From the NCBI GenBank assembly GCA_003415625.1, contig PYIU01000004.1, forward strand, positions 3,534,001-3,598,000: 64,000 bases of DNA, read 5' to 3'. Under the pieces are notes generated by a model. That model worked only from the letters and a program-made list of their open reading frames with translations. It was not told where the DNA came from and searched no databases. Source of the DNA: Aquanectria penicillioides. Lineage: Eukaryota > Ascomycota > Sordariomycetes > Hypocreales > Nectriaceae. Below, in pieces: positions 39,989 through 52,299 of the stretch; within the stretch, counting starts at the first letter, position 1; every line of letters starts with the position of its first letter. The translations under genes were made by a program, and so were the position numbers.

Positions 39989-40419
39989 CTTAAAGGCAAT
40001 AGGAAGCTCTTATAAAGGCGTATAAAGAAGGAAGAAAAGAAAAGGAATCGGGCGCGCCCGCAAAGATTGAGAAATAATAACAACAGCACTTAAACAGCTG
40101 GCAGCCGGCCGGCCGCCAGCCGGCGGCGCTAGAACGGCGCCCCACTCCCCGCAACAGGCCTACAGCACAGGCAATCCGGGCCCATCGCGGGCCCCACTTT
40201 CACCCTACTTACTAACCCTACAACCAGGTGAATGGGATATCTTGGTGACAGCACCAAACCAACTTCTAATCCAACGCTCCCCTATAGGGGACCTGCATTG
40301 GGTCCAATATTGTATTGAATAAAGGTTTTTATTCTACTAGTATAGTTTTTTCCTTTATTTATATAGTATAGAAGCACTATCTACTTTATAGGTCTATAGA
40401 GTATTAATAAATAAATAAA
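39989..40419 (+). mobile_element. 5'-truncated LINE-Z copy Z5, largely free of RIP
   Basis: A 431-bp LINE 3' end with an exact 14-bp duplication TATAAATATAATAA (39975-39988 and 40420-40433) in copia A2. From about 40020 to 40330 it has normal GC content and many CpG and CpA sites, so it shows what the LINE 3' UTR looked like before RIP. It contains a polyadenylation-type AATAAA (40318-40323) and a GC-rich near-palindrome (40097-40120), and ends in the AATAAATAAA tail. It begins downstream of the TTA tract. It is probably young, or too short for RIP to recognise well. Confidence 0.92.
40097..40120. repeat. 24-bp GC-rich near-palindrome in the LINE 3' UTR
   Basis: GCTGGC-AGCCGGCCGGCC-GCCAGC can fold on itself with one mismatched pair. 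In RIP-mutated copies the same place reads as runs of AGCTAGC (about 1703-1735, 25660-25690, 36120-36160, 39378-39405 and 57095-57115). It is a candidate RNA hairpin of the LINE 3' end. Confidence 0.75.
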
Positions 40420-40542
40420 TATAAATATAATAATAAAGCTAATGCTTAATAATACTTTAAAGAACTTAATTATAAGCAATAAACTAAAAATACAATTAAA
40501 AGAATAGATTTAATATTAATAATAATAAAAAGAAAGTGCTAG

Positions 40543-40753
40543 TATTAATTTCTTTATATTATAATAAAGATATTATAAAGAATGCTAAAGTTTAATTTTA
40601 TAGGTATTAAAGATATAGACTTATCTTAAAGGAATATAAAATAGGCTCTTCTATAAGGAAAATGCTTTTAACCCTTCTTTTAAAGGAAGGGAAAGATAGA
40701 AATAAATTAAATATAATAAAACTACTGTATATAATAACCCCTATCTATTAATA
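40543..40753 (+). repeat. Copia 3' LTR of A2 (211 bp variant)
   Basis: Aligns with the 190-bp LTR of A1 and A3 but carries an extra stretch of about 26 bp near 40620-40645 and a small deletion before it. The ends read TATTAATTTCT and CTATTAATA. Confidence 0.85.
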
Positions 40754-41550
40754 TAAATATTATAATATTTTTTAAATATATAAAAAAAGTTCTTTAAATT
40801 TATAGTTTTTTTAAAAAGCTTAAATATATTATAAATATCTTTATTATTATTTATAATAATAATAAAGCTATTATTAAGCTTATTAATAATAAAGTTTAAT
40901 GCCTTTATATTAAATATATTATTATTAATTATTATTACTTTTATAATAAAATTAAAATAAATATTATTAAAATTTATTATATTAATATTAAAAAAATAGC
41001 TATTAATAGCTTTATAAAGCCTTTTATTAAAAAAACTATAATTACTTTTTTAAGCTTTTTAAAATAAAATATCTTTTATTTTTTTATATTTATAAATAAA
41101 ATATAAGAATTAATATTAGCCACAATAGCTTTTAATAATTATTGCAATATCTCCACTTTTTATTATATATAAGCCAGAATATTATTATTTTAGGCCAAAC
41201 CCTACCTAAAATTACAACTCTATAATTTAACTTTCCCTTTTTATCTATATATACTGCCTATATTTATTTCCTTTTATTAATACTACTATAAATAACTTAA
41301 ATATTAATTTAAATAATTTCTTTAAATCTTTTAATTTAAATAATTGCTTAAATTAAATTTTATTTATTTTAGATTTAAATAATATTTTATTTATATTAAA
41401 TAATATATCTATTATTTTAAATCTACTAATATTACTAGAATTTATATTATTTAAGGAACTATTTCTTTTCCTTTAAGCCTTTTATTACTATAATAGTATT
41501 GCCTTTATTAAAAGAGGTTTTAGTTTAAAATAAAAGATTAATAATATATT
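40754..41550 (+). pseudogene. MULE transposon, upstream region and start of transposase
   Basis: This stretch lies between copia A2 and copia A3 and joins 60207 when A3 is removed (duplication ATATT at 41546-41550 and 60207-60211). From about 41470 the plus strand reads Y-Y-N-S-I-A-F-I-K-R-G-F-S-L-K, resembling the F-A-x-x-x-G-(F/Y)-A-F-x-x-x-R-S-x-K start of fungal Mutator-like transposases. The frame continues after A3 with Y-T-F-I-Y-N-K-E-D-L-K (from 'C-D-R-G-G'). Bases 40754-41200 show no frame I can name and may be the terminal region; I did not find the inverted terminal repeat. Some text at 41115-41250 looks less mutated. Confidence 0.65.
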
Positions 41551-41740
41551 TATCAGTAGGCAGGGGTTACTGCATGCAGTGGTTTTATTATATTTAATTT
41601 ATCTTTATCTCTCCCCTCCTCTAGAGGAAGGGCTAAGGCTATCTTTCTTATAGAAGAGCCTATATCTCTAATAGTTATAAAACTAGACTCCAGCCCTATA
41701 CCCTCTATAATGCCTATATTATAATATAAAGGAACTAATA
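41551..41740 (-). repeat. 3' LTR of copia A3 (190 bp)
   Basis: Inverted match to the A1 LTR. Ends are TATCAG (41551-41556) and CTAATA (41735-41740). It is the same length as its partner at 60017-60206. Confidence 0.93.
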
Positions 41741-42689
41741 TTAGTACCTTCTTTTTATTATTATTAATGCTAAATCTATTCTTTTAGCTATATTTTTAGC
41801 CTATTGCTTAAAATTAAATTCTTTAGGGCTTTATTAGGTATTAGCTTTATTATTATATCTATAGGGTTATTGCCTTCTTTAATCTATTTAATTTTATTAA
41901 TCTTTTATTATTTATATAATTAATAAAGATCTATTAAGTTAATTATTAATCTCTTTTTATTAATTAACTTAAGCTTAATTAAATAATTATAAAGTAAGTA
42001 AAAGTCTATATAGATTATTAATAAAATTAATAGTAGCTCTATTCTCTTTATAATTATATATAATATATATATAATTATATATTTAAGGTTAAATTTATTA
42101 ATAAAACTATAAATCTTTAATACTAAAATGCTTTTAGTAACTCTTTTATACTTTATTAATAATTAATAAATAATATTACTATATATTATAAATGCTTTAT
42201 TCTTTATATATTCTTTATTTATTAATATAATTATATATTCTATTTAAAAACTTAAGTTTTTATTATTTATAAATGCTTTATTTATAAAGACTATTAGCTT
42301 AATATTTATTAAATTAATTGCTTTAAAATAAAGATCTTTTTTTTTATTATTTATTTATTAATTAATTTATTAATTAATTTTATAGATATTATTTTTAGTT
42401 AATTATTATAACTATACTATAATAAAGTAATTATATACTGCCTTTAATTAGTAAATAGAAGCAATATATATTCCTTTTATATATTGTTTTATATATTGCT
42501 ATACTTTATTTTTTGCCTTTTTATTTACTATTATAAGCTTTTTTATTTATTCTTTTTAAATAATTATTATTTATTCTCTTTTTACCTTTATTTAATATTT
42601 ATTAAAGTTATCTATTATTCTATTTTTTAGGATTATTTAAGGTTTTGCTTTAAAGCTAGCTTTTTAAAGCTTTTTCTCTTTTTTAGTTA

Positions 42690-43600
42690 AAAAGGTATCT
42701 ATTCTTAAGTTAAGGGTATTATTAATCTATAGACTAGTAATACTAAAGTCTTTACTACTCTTTATAATTATTAAGTAAGGGTTAAATATTAATATCTCTA
42801 TTATTAATTTCTCCTTATAGTAATTATAGTATATTATAAACTAATAGACTTCTGCCTCTATAATGCTATATAATGGCTTTATAACCTTTAGAATTATCCC
42901 CTTAAGGTACTTCTTTTTTAGTTCTTAAAGTAGGTATACTAGCATTAGTTAATTTAGTTAGGATTTTAACTATAAATATATTTATATAATATTATATAAT
43001 ATTAGGTATATTTCTTTCTTTTAGAAGGTTAAAATAAAGGCTAGAATTAATTATTAGCTATATTATTAGATTGTTAGTAATTAAATAAGAATTTTCCTTT
43101 TTTCTTTATTACTATATCTTTATATAATAAGATAAGACTTTTTATAGGGTATTATTATTATCTTTCCTTTAATTTTATAGACTATTTACAATTTAAAGAT
43201 ATATATTTTATAGTATTTATTTTTATTATATTAAATTAGTTTTAAAATACTAATTTTTAGCAATAAGTTTAGTTTAGTATTATTTAATTCCTTAAATAGT
43301 TTATTAAGGCTAATTATTTTTCTTTTTTAGTATAGCCTATATATAAGTTCTTAATTAGCTACTTTTTTATATATAGTAAAGACCTTTATCTTTCTATTAA
43401 TTAAATAGGCATTATCTAAAATAGAGTTCTTTTTTAGTCTTCTTTATTATTATAGTAATTTAACTATAGTAAGCTATAGAAAAGAGTTCTTTTTTAGCTT
43501 ACCTTTTTATTTTAATAGTTTTAATAGAATATCTTAAGGAATTAGGTTTTTTAAAGGTTTGCTTTATTAATAAGGTTATTTTAGTTTAAAATACTTAAAT
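42690..43600 (-). pseudogene. Copia reverse transcriptase of A3
   Basis: On the minus strand the frame gives I-L-K-V-I-K-P-L-Y-S-I-I-E-A near 42880 (copia 'K-P-L-Y-G-I-P-E-A'). Further on, L-Q-I-N-N-T-L-N-L appears near 42735, where the family has D-D-T-L, so both catalytic Asp are Asn. Upstream, Q-R-Y-S-N-K-E-K-R-K-I-L and F-I-L-T-F (about 43020-43130) correspond to the palm region of this copia type. It would have made the element's DNA copy. Confidence 0.84.
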
Positions 43601-43999
43601 AGTATTAGTATTTTTTTATTTTCCTTTATTAATAGATTTTTAATTACCTTAAGGTATTAATAATATAGTTATATAGCTATTATTTAAAATACTATTAGTC
43701 TATTCTTTATATTTACTATTACTTTTAATTTAATTACTTTTAGGACTTTATATAGTCCCTTTTATTCTTTATTTTCTTAATAGATATAAACTTTACTCTT
43801 TAACTTTAAGGATTGCAGTAAGACCTTAATTGTATTAAGTTTATTATATATTTTTAATATATTATTAACCTTTTATTTTATAATAAGTTTATATAGCTTT
43901 ATTATTGCTTTAAGGACTGCATTTATATATTAAAGGGATAATAAAGTTAATAGTAAATCTATTATAATTTATAAATAAGCATTAAATATTAATAAAGTT

Positions 44000-44500
44000 A
44001 GTATTAATCTATTAAAGCTAGCTATATTATTAATTGCCTTAAAGCTTATTTAAAGGATTATATTTATAGATACTATATTTTAAAGTTTAGCTTTTATAAT
44101 CTTAAATATATATTATATTAATATATAATATTATTTAATTTTATTAATTAATTAATATACTTTAATTAAAACTTAATAATAGATAATGCCTATTAATTTA
44201 GCTTTATTTTTAAATTTAATAGCTATAAAATTAATATTTATATTATAAATAATAATATTTAATAAATTAAAATAAATATTAATTTAATATATCTTTAATA
44301 CCTTTTAAATCTCTTTTATTAATATATTTATAAGGAATTATTTTACTTAAAAAGATATTACTATATTAATAATATAAAGAACTAACTAGAAATTTAAATA
44401 TATTATATTAATAATTACTTTATAATTAAAGTTATAATTATCTTTTAATATAAATTTAAATTATTTTAATACTTTACTTTTTATTTAATAGTAATAATAA
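44000..44500 (-). pseudogene. Copia integrase core of A3 (second half)
   Basis: Minus-strand translation shows blocks resembling the copia integrase core (D,D-35-E), including S-N-I-F-L-S and N-I-N-F-I-A-I-K-F in changing frames. It is the direct continuation, across the Z6 insertion, of the zinc-binding amino part at 57411-57950. RIP damage and indels make individual catalytic residues unreliable. Confidence 0.68.
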
Positions 44501-44509
44501 AACTTCTTT
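44500..44509. repeat. Target-site duplication of LINE Z6, left copy
   Basis: AAACTTCTTT here and GAACTTTTTT at 57411-57420 agree as a 10-bp duplication once two transitions of RIP type are allowed. Copia A3 is continuous across this pair. Confidence 0.7.
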
Positions 44510-44538
44510 AGCTTAACTTAAAACTATATAGATAGTAT

Positions 44539-44850
44539 TATATACATAGATTATATAATAAATAGTACTCTTAAATAGTTGGCCTCTATATCTCTTAAGT
44601 AAAGGTCAATAATCTATAAGTACATTTATACCTTAGGACCTATTATTACAATAGTCTTAAGATATAAATTAAGTAGAGTTTAATATATAATTAATTATTA
44701 CCTATAGTTAAGCTATTAATTCTAATATAACTATAAAGCCTATATATATACCTTTTAGTATAACTGTAAGATAAATAGTATAATAGTTTTATTATTAAAA
44801 CTATTACTTTTAATACTATTTATAATAGAATAAATAAACTATAATAAATA
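44539..44850 (+). repeat. 5' LTR of gypsy G2 (312 bp)
   Basis: Aligns end to end with 54452-54763. Starts TATATACATAG and ends ATAATAAATA, RIP forms of TG...CA ends. Differences from the 3' LTR are transitions. Confidence 0.93.
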
Positions 44851-47300
44851 ATAGTAATTGCTTCTTTCTATTATATAGCTATAGTCTTTATTAACTATTT
44901 AAAAGTTAATAATTTATAAAGGGATAATAGAAATACTAATAGAACTATTAGAATTAATAGTAAGAGCTAGATAAGTAAGACTAGCTAACTTAAGAAGGAA
45001 TTTTTTCCCTTTTAAAACTAAACTGCAATTAATAAGCTGCAACTAATAGATCTAGCTATAATCTAAAGGTTTTAGACCTTTTTACTATAAAATCTAATTT
45101 ATATTATAAAAGAAGTTACTTTAGTAAATTCTTTTATTTTTAATAAATTAAAGGATCTATTCTATTAAATATATAATAATAATAGCAAACTATAAAATAT
45201 TAATTAGCCTTAAGAAAAAGCTTTTTCTATTTACTAAAATATTATTAATTAATATATAGTTATATCTACTTAAAAAATAGTTAAAAGTATTATTTTAAAT
45301 GCTAAAATAATAGAATTAATACTAAAAGAGCGCTTAAAGGTATAATACTTAAGCTCCTTAAAGGACTTTAACTGCAATTAAAAATCTATAGTTAATTAAG
45401 AAGGATCTATTAAAAAAAAGGCAGTAACCTTTAATACCTTTAATTAAAGACTTTTAATAAAGAAAGGGAAAAAACTAATAAATAATTTGCTATTTTTATA
45501 AAGATTATTATAGAACCTATTTCAATAAAGGAAGGGGGATTTAATAGACCCTAAAGAATTAAAGGGTTTATTAAGTAAGGGCTAAATATTAACTTTAATC
45601 TTATTAAACTTAATGCTAATAGGGATAAATCCTACTAATAGCTAAAAAACCTTTAGTTTAAAGAAATTATTAAAATCTTCTAATACTATTAAATAAAGTA
45701 TAGAACTTAACCCTTTAATAGCAATAGTATAAGTAATTTATTAGCAATTAAAAAGAATAGAACTATTAAATTAAGCGCTATTTATAAAGAAAGTTACTAC
45801 TACTTTAATAAATCCTGCATTTTAGGCTAAGGTTTAGCTACTAAAGGCAAGTACTTTAGTAATAGTCTAGAATTACTATATTAGGCCCTTAATTTTGCCT
45901 ATTAAAGAGTATTTATTAATTAAATAGAGTTAGGAATTAAGGATCTATAACTAAAGCTAGCCTTATAACTTATAGTATTTAAAGCATAAGAATAAAGGTA
46001 TATTAAGCTATATAAATAGTTTTCTATATTAATTACCTTTAGGACTAATAATATTAAAACTGCCTTAATAGAATATAAAAGCGCTTAATTAAGTATTAAC
46101 TTTTGCATTAAAGTCTTATAAGGGTAATATCTAACTTTAAGATATAGGCCTTTTTTAGCTTAATGTAAAAGAAGGGGATATTAGCAATAAAGGTATATTT
46201 TATAATAGAAAATAGATTATTTTTAGTAATATTAAACTATAGATTAATGCACTTAAATCTTATTAAATAAATATTAATCCTAATATTTAGAAATATATTT
46301 ATATAAATCTATAGAGTTTATTCTATAGATCTATACTTACCTAATATTACTATTAATTAAACTAAAATAAAAGAGAAAAGCTATAAAAACAATTAATTAA
46401 TATACTATATATATATTTCTATAAAGAATTTAAAATAAAGCTAAATAATGCAATAAAGTAGCTAAAATTAACTAAATATATTAAAACTAATATTATAAAA
46501 GATATTTCTATATAAATATTTACTATAAAGGTCTTTATAAAAAAGCAGGCTTTTAGCTATATAGCTAATATTTAGCTCCTTTTTGCAGTCTATATAAGGC
46601 TAGATCTAAAGCTAAAAGTGCTTTATTTAGCACTAATAGCATAAAATATAAGATCCTTATTCTTAAGGGCAATTAATAAAAAGTAATATTAGCTTAAAAA
46701 TAAGCTTTAAGCTATACCTTAAGGGATTAATAGATTTAGCATAAAGAAAGCATTTATTGCCAATAAAAGCAATAGATCTAATAATGCAATTAAGGATAAA
46801 GAAGTGCATTAAGAATACTAAAGTAAAGGAAACTATTTTAATAGATAATATTAAACTATACCTTTAAAGCACTTTAGTAATTAAAAAACTTAATATAAAA
46901 ACTTAACCCTAAAGAAGCCTAAAATAGACTAATAGAAAATAAAACCTTAATAGAATAATTAATTGCATAAATAATAAAGAAATAATAACTATAATATATA
47001 TATACCTACTTAAGAGCAAAATAGTAGAAATTAACTGCCTTTATAAAGATTTAATTAATATTAATATTAAAAGGGAGCCTTAAATAGTAAAGCTAATCTT
47101 TTAAAGGTTTAGCTATACTATAATAATAAAGAATTCTATTAGAAATATTAAGAACTATTAAATAGTAAATATATACTAATAGAAAAAGGGGATAATTCTA
47201 ATAAGTTATTAAAAGGTTCCTTTATTAAAAAGAATAAAAATAATTTAGCTTTTATAAAAGTCTATTATATAAGTAAAGAAAGAATAAAAAATATAAACTT
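44851..47300 (+). pseudogene. Leader and gag-like region of gypsy G2
   Basis: This stretch occupies the gag position between the 5' LTR and pol. Plus-strand frames about 300-700 bp long can be followed when TAA/TAG are read as Gln, for example around 45400-46900. I could not see an intact zinc knuckle or a confident gag motif. The assignment rests on position only. Confidence 0.5.
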
Positions 47301-47379
47301 TATATTAAAAATAGGCTAAATTATTAAAGCTATAAATAGGCCTAACTTTTATTAATATTTAGAAAAAAAAGTAAATACT

Positions 47380-48250
47380 TACTTTAAGCTATTAATTAAG
47401 TTTAATAATAAAGGCAATTCCTATAATATTTATATTAATACTAAAACTTTAATAGTTTTAATTAATAAGAAATAGTTAAAAGCCTATATAATAAAAGTAA
47501 TATAAAAGCAATAAGCCCTAAAGAGAGTAAATAAAATTAGTGCTAATATAGAAATTCTAAAATTAGCTACTTTTAACTTTTATATATTTAAAATTGCTAA
47601 AAATAAAAAAGTATCTATATATTTTATAGTAACTATAAATATTATAGAATAATTAAAACTTAAAATATTAATAGAAATAAACTTTCTATTTAAATATAGA
47701 GCTAAAGTTAATTTTATTAACTTTAGTATTATATTTTACTTAGCCTATAATATAATCTTTAAAGTAAAAGTATTTTAAATGTATTAAGAGAACTTTATTA
47801 AGGCAGTAACTAGCATAAGTATAGTAGTAATTGTACTAAAGGAGATTGCTTTTATTTAAGCTAATTAAAAGGACCTTTTTAATTTTAAAGATACTTAAGA
47901 AAATCTAAAGGTCTATTACTTTTAATTCTTCTATAGTGCTATTTTTAATGCTATAGTAAATAAAACTACTTTAAGATTAATTTAGATTTATAATGCTAGC
48001 AATAAAAAGCTAATTATAAAATAGCAATAATAAATAAAATAAATTGCTAATTATAATAGGGAGGAGAAAGCTAACTATATTAAAATAGATAAAAGCATCT
48101 TTAGCCTATAGGGAAAGGAATTTAACTCTATAAAAGGATTTCTAGCTACTATAAAAAAGAACAATCTATTAAAAGAAAATAAAGGATCCAATCCATTTAA
48201 GGTTAATGCTAGCACTTTAAGCTATAGGATTTTTAGACCTAAAGATATCC
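47380..48250 (+). pseudogene. Protease/linker region of gypsy G2
   Basis: The frame is continuous with the reverse transcriptase downstream and reads I-Y-I-N-T-K-T-L-I-V-L-I near 47440, the position and shape of the aspartic protease start. L-K-I-L-I-E-I-N-F-L follows near 47660, like the 'G-M-D-W-L' block before reverse transcriptase. The catalytic D-S/T-G cannot be confirmed because this site now reads N-T-K. Confidence 0.55.
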
Positions 48251-48569
48251 CTAATATTAAGAATAAGTATAGAGTATATATAGCCTATTTAAATTAAATA
48301 GCAGTAAAAAGGATTTACAATATAATAAATAGATACAATATTTATAGGAATAGAGGGATTATCTCTATACTTAAGGAAATAAAGATATAAATAGACCTAA
48401 TAGATAGATAGTAGAACTAGAAATATATAATTAGGAAATACCTATTAAGCGCTAAAGATTGCACTTTATTAAATAAAAAATACAATAAGCTGCAAGCAAA
48501 AGGTAAAATAGGATTAATAGATTAATTGGCCCTAATAGTATGCCTTACTTTTATTATTTAAAGGGTAGT

Positions 48570-49250
48570 AAATAGTAAAAGAAAAGGGAAAGTTATAGTT
48601 AATCTATAATTGCTTAATTAACTAACTATACTTAATGCCTACTCTTTATTTAATTAATTTAATATTATAGCTAATATAAAGAGCAAGAAATTTTACTTTA
48701 TAATAGATAGATTAAGGTTTTTTTATTAGCTATCTATTTTAAGTGCCTATAAAAACTATATAGTTATTATATCCAATAGGGGACTTAAGGTTTTTAATAT
48801 TATACTAATAGAATTTAAGAATGTATTAGCATTTATATAAAGGTTTATAGACTAACTTTTTAAGAAATATAAATACTTTATATAAGCCTATATTAATAAT
48901 ATAATTATTTTTTTTAATACCCTAAATAACTATTTAAAGCACTTAAAAATCATCCTAAAGTTAATATAGAACAATAGGCTATAAATTGCAATAAAGAAAT
49001 CCTTTTTTAGATACCTTATAGTATAGCTATTAGGTTTTATTATTAATAGTAAAGGAATCTATAAAATAAGCAATAGATTAAAGGCATTTATAAAAATAAT
49101 CTTTTTAAAGAATCTATTAGCGCTTAAAACCTTTATTAAAATAGTAAGATACCTATAGTAAGAGATTCTATAGTATAATATTTAAATCTAACCTCTATAA
49201 ATATAAAAAATAGCAATATTGCAATAAGCTAAAAAGCAGCAATTAATTCC
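48570..49250 (+). pseudogene. Reverse transcriptase of gypsy G2
   Basis: Clear gypsy blocks on the plus strand: K-V-I-V-N-L-Q-L-L-N-Q-L-T (from 'R-x-V-V-D-L-R-x-L-N'), then F-Y-F-I-I-D-R-L-R-F-F-Y-Q-L, then V-F-N-I-I-L-I-E-F-K-N and the active site Y-I-N-N-I-I-I-F at 48889-48912. Both catalytic Asp of Y-I-D-D are Asn (48895-48900). V-Q-L-L-G-F-I-I-N-S-K-G-I and F-I-K-I-V-R-Y-L follow. This is the pattern of a common ascomycete gypsy lineage. The enzyme is dead in this copy. Confidence 0.88.
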
Positions 49251-49379
49251 AATTAAGCTATTAAAACTAACTTAAAAGAAAAAAGCAATAATTTAAATAT
49301 TTAAATTAATAGAAAAAGAATTAAAAGCATTTTAAGACTTAAAAACCTTCTTAAGAATGCAGTTTCTTCTCTATTATTA

Positions 49380-50007
49380 CAATTTAGTAAAGCCTCTATT
49401 TTTTAAGCTAAATATATATAAAAATAGATTTAAATTATATATCTTTTAGCTCTATAAGGACTAAAATAGAATTAGCATTTTAGGCAAGGATATTCTAGCT
49501 ACTTAATTAAAACTAATACTATTCCTTTTAAGGTTAACCTCCTTAATAGAATAGGGCTATAGTTCCACTAAAGCAAAAGTAATAGCGGTTACTTAAGCTA
49601 TTAGAAAGCTATAGAAAATAGTTCAATCTAACTGCAGTTTAATTAATATTGTAATAGACTATATTGCTATAAAAGGGATTATAATGCATACTTCCCTTAA
49701 TATAATAGACCTTAATAAAGCCAATCTAAAGCTTATTAAGATCTTTAATTATCTCTTTAGATTTAATCTAAAAATATTTTATATTCTTAAAACCTTTAAT
49801 ATAGTTTTAAATGCTCTTTTAAGGCTATTAATAGAGAAATTACTTTATTGGCAAGCTATAGATAGCTATTTTAATAAGCTAGATACTAAAGCTAATATAG
49901 CAAAAGCCAATACAATTAAAATTGCAATATTACTTAAATTCTATAAGGAAATGCTTAAAGAATATAGCAAGGACCTAAAACTTAATAGAATTTATACCTA
50001 TATTTAA
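49380..50007 (+). pseudogene. RNase H and connection of gypsy G2, with a 107-codon frame still open
   Basis: The RNase H frame starts with P-L-F-F-K-L-N-I-Y-K-N-R-F near 49395 (family 'L-x-I-D-T-D-A-S'), then K-A-K-V-I-A-V-T-Q-A-I-R-K near 49565 (the 'E-L-E-I-x-A-x-V-W-A' block). Bases 49684-50007 are an uninterrupted stretch of the same frame: M-H-T-S-L-N-I, then L-K-I-F-Y-I-L-K-T-F-N-I-V-L-N-A-L-L-R-L, matching the 'H-K-P-G-K-x-N-x-V-P-D-A-L-S-R-L' end of RNase H. So this open frame is a surviving piece of pol, not an independent gene. Its Met is internal. Confidence 0.85.
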
Positions 50008-50129
50008 GGGATTTAATAGAATAATGCTTAAAACCTATAGAAGAAGTAGTATATAAATCTATTCTATTTATAGAAGCTAGTAGAAAATAGATTGCTTTAT
50101 TATATAGATTATAGAAGGCAGAAAAGACT

Positions 50130-50960
50130 TTATATTTTAAGGCTAGCAGTTAAAACTATCTTTATAACTATTTATAATAACTTATAGTATACTAAAATCT
50201 TTAAGATTTTATATAAATTAAGCTATATCTATTTCTATAGAATGAGTAAAATAGTAAGGAAGTTTATTATATATTGCCTAATATATAAGGAGAATTTAAT
50301 AGATAGAAGACTGCTAATAGATAAACTAAAGTTAATTTCTATAGTTCTATAACTATTTTATACTATTATATTAGACTTTATAACTAACCTTCCTAAAATT
50401 ATATTTATAGGTATAATATAGGCAATTTTAAACTATAATAAGCTAAATTAACTATATTTAATAAACTATTTATTTTTAAAAAAAACTATCCTTATATTAG
50501 GGCATTTAATATATACTATATAGAATTAAGCATTTATTTTACTAAAGGCATTACTTTTATATAATTAAGGAATACCTATATATATTCTTAGCAATTAAGA
50601 CCTAAAGTTTATAAGCAGTATATAGAGAGCTATATTAGCCTTTTTTAATATAAGGATCCTTATATTTACTATATATTACTTTTAAACTAATAGTATATCT
50701 AAAAGAAAGAACTAAATAGTAAAAATTATAATATAATATTATACTGCTATAAAGCTAGATATGCCCTAAATATAGGCGCTTCTAGCAATTTAGTATAATC
50801 TAAATAATATAATTGCTTTAGCTATAAATTGCTTGCTAAATAAACTACTATATAGTTTTAAACTAAAAATAATTATTAAATTTACTATTAAAAGCAAGAT
50901 TGCTAATTAAAAAGCTAATAGAATTGCACTAAAGGTTCTATATAAATTATACTTATAAAA
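50130..50960 (+). pseudogene. Integrase of gypsy G2
   Basis: The frame shows the zinc-binding start (I-F-K-I-L-Y-K-L-S-Y...I-I-Y-C-L-I-Y-K-E-N), then I-I-L-D-F-I-T-N-L-P-K near 50370 (the 'D-F-I-x-x-L-P' first catalytic block, with the Asp kept). G-I-P-I-Y-I-L-S-N-Q-D-L-K-F follows near 50570 (from 'G-L-P-x-x-I-x-S-D-R-D', second Asp now Asn), then I-L-I-F-T-I-Y-Y-F-Q-T-N-S at about 50660. Integrase joins the DNA copy to the chromosome. Confidence 0.85.
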
Positions 50961-52299
50961 AGCATAACTCCTAATAAATATAATAGCTATACTATTAAAA
51001 ATTTAATATAACTAATATTATTAATTAATTAAAATTAATAAAGGAAATATTATTTACTTATAGCTATATAAAGAATACTATTTATTAAAGAAACTAAAGC
51101 ATAAATAGTCTCTTACTAAAGCCAGACCCTATAAGGTAATCTATAAGATTTATAGTTAAGCCATTAAACTTAATTTCTTTTTATATTAATAGATATATTT
51201 AATAGTCTCTATTGCCTAAATATAAAAACTAAAGTAAGGGAATAACCCTTTTAATTGTATACTATTATTGCTACTAGCCATTAAAATCAATAGGGATAAA
51301 GAAATAGGCTAATAAAAAGTAAATAAAATTATTTAGTAAAAGATCTAATAGTATAAATAGAGGCTAATGCATTACTTTTTATTGCAATAGAAAGGATATA
51401 TTACTAAAGACAATAAATAGATAAATAAAACTAAATTAAAGGAGAACACTTTTAACCTTATTAATAAATACCTAATTGCTAACTCTATACTATAGAAAAA
51501 AGAATATAAAAAAAAAGGTTAAAAATTGCTATAAAGTATAGTAAACCTAGCATTTAAATAGCTAAAAGCTATCTATTAACTTTTATTATTATAAGAAAAT
51601 TCTTTTTTATATATTTGCTATTTAATTTAAAAGGATTTAGCATAAAGGTAGCTAAATTCTATAAAAAAAGGGAATATTTAAAATAGATTAATAGTAATTT
51701 ACAATTAGCTTACTTAATGTATAATTAAGGTAATTAAGTAAAGTAAATAATTAAATGCCTATATAGCATAAAGGCAATTGCTATAGCCTAATATGCCTCT
51801 TTTAACTTCTTTAACTTTATATAATCTCTATTTTCTATTCCTATATATAGCCCTATATTTTATTAATTTTAATAGTATAAATACTAAAACTTATTGCCTA
51901 TTAAACTTTTTAGCTTTTTTTCTTTATTTTATATAAATATCTAACTGCTATAAAAACTATTACCTATACTATTAGATTTAGCATCCCTACTATTAGTCTT
52001 AGCCCCTTTACTATTAATTTCTATATTTTTCTTTATCTTTTTTTTGCAAATATCTATATAATAGCTAGTTTAGTGCTTACTATATTAGATTTAGTACCCT
52101 TACTGCTAATTTTAGCTCCTTTTCTATTAATTTTAGCACTCTTTTATAGCTTAAGCCCCTTTAGCTTTAGACCTTCTACTATTAGCTAGCAGCAATATAG
52201 AACTTACTGCTATATATTAGTAAATCAAGCAGCAAAATAATATATATAAAGCTTATTCTATTAAAAAGAAGCATAAATCTATTAATTAATTTATTAAAA

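Larger units (their letters stand above)
37366..40753 (+). mobile_element. Ty1/copia element, copy A2, 5' part missing, split by Z4 and Z5
   Basis: Starts inside the copia reverse transcriptase next to the 5' end of LINE Z2 and runs to a 3' LTR (40543-40753). It matches A1 from about 37612 on, and inverted A3 before that. Pieces are 37366-38331, 39701-39988 and 40420-40753, separated by two LINE insertions on the same strand. The reverse transcriptase active site reads I-N-N at 37775-37783 against D-D in the family. No 5' LTR, gag or integrase of this copy is in the window. Confidence 0.85.
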
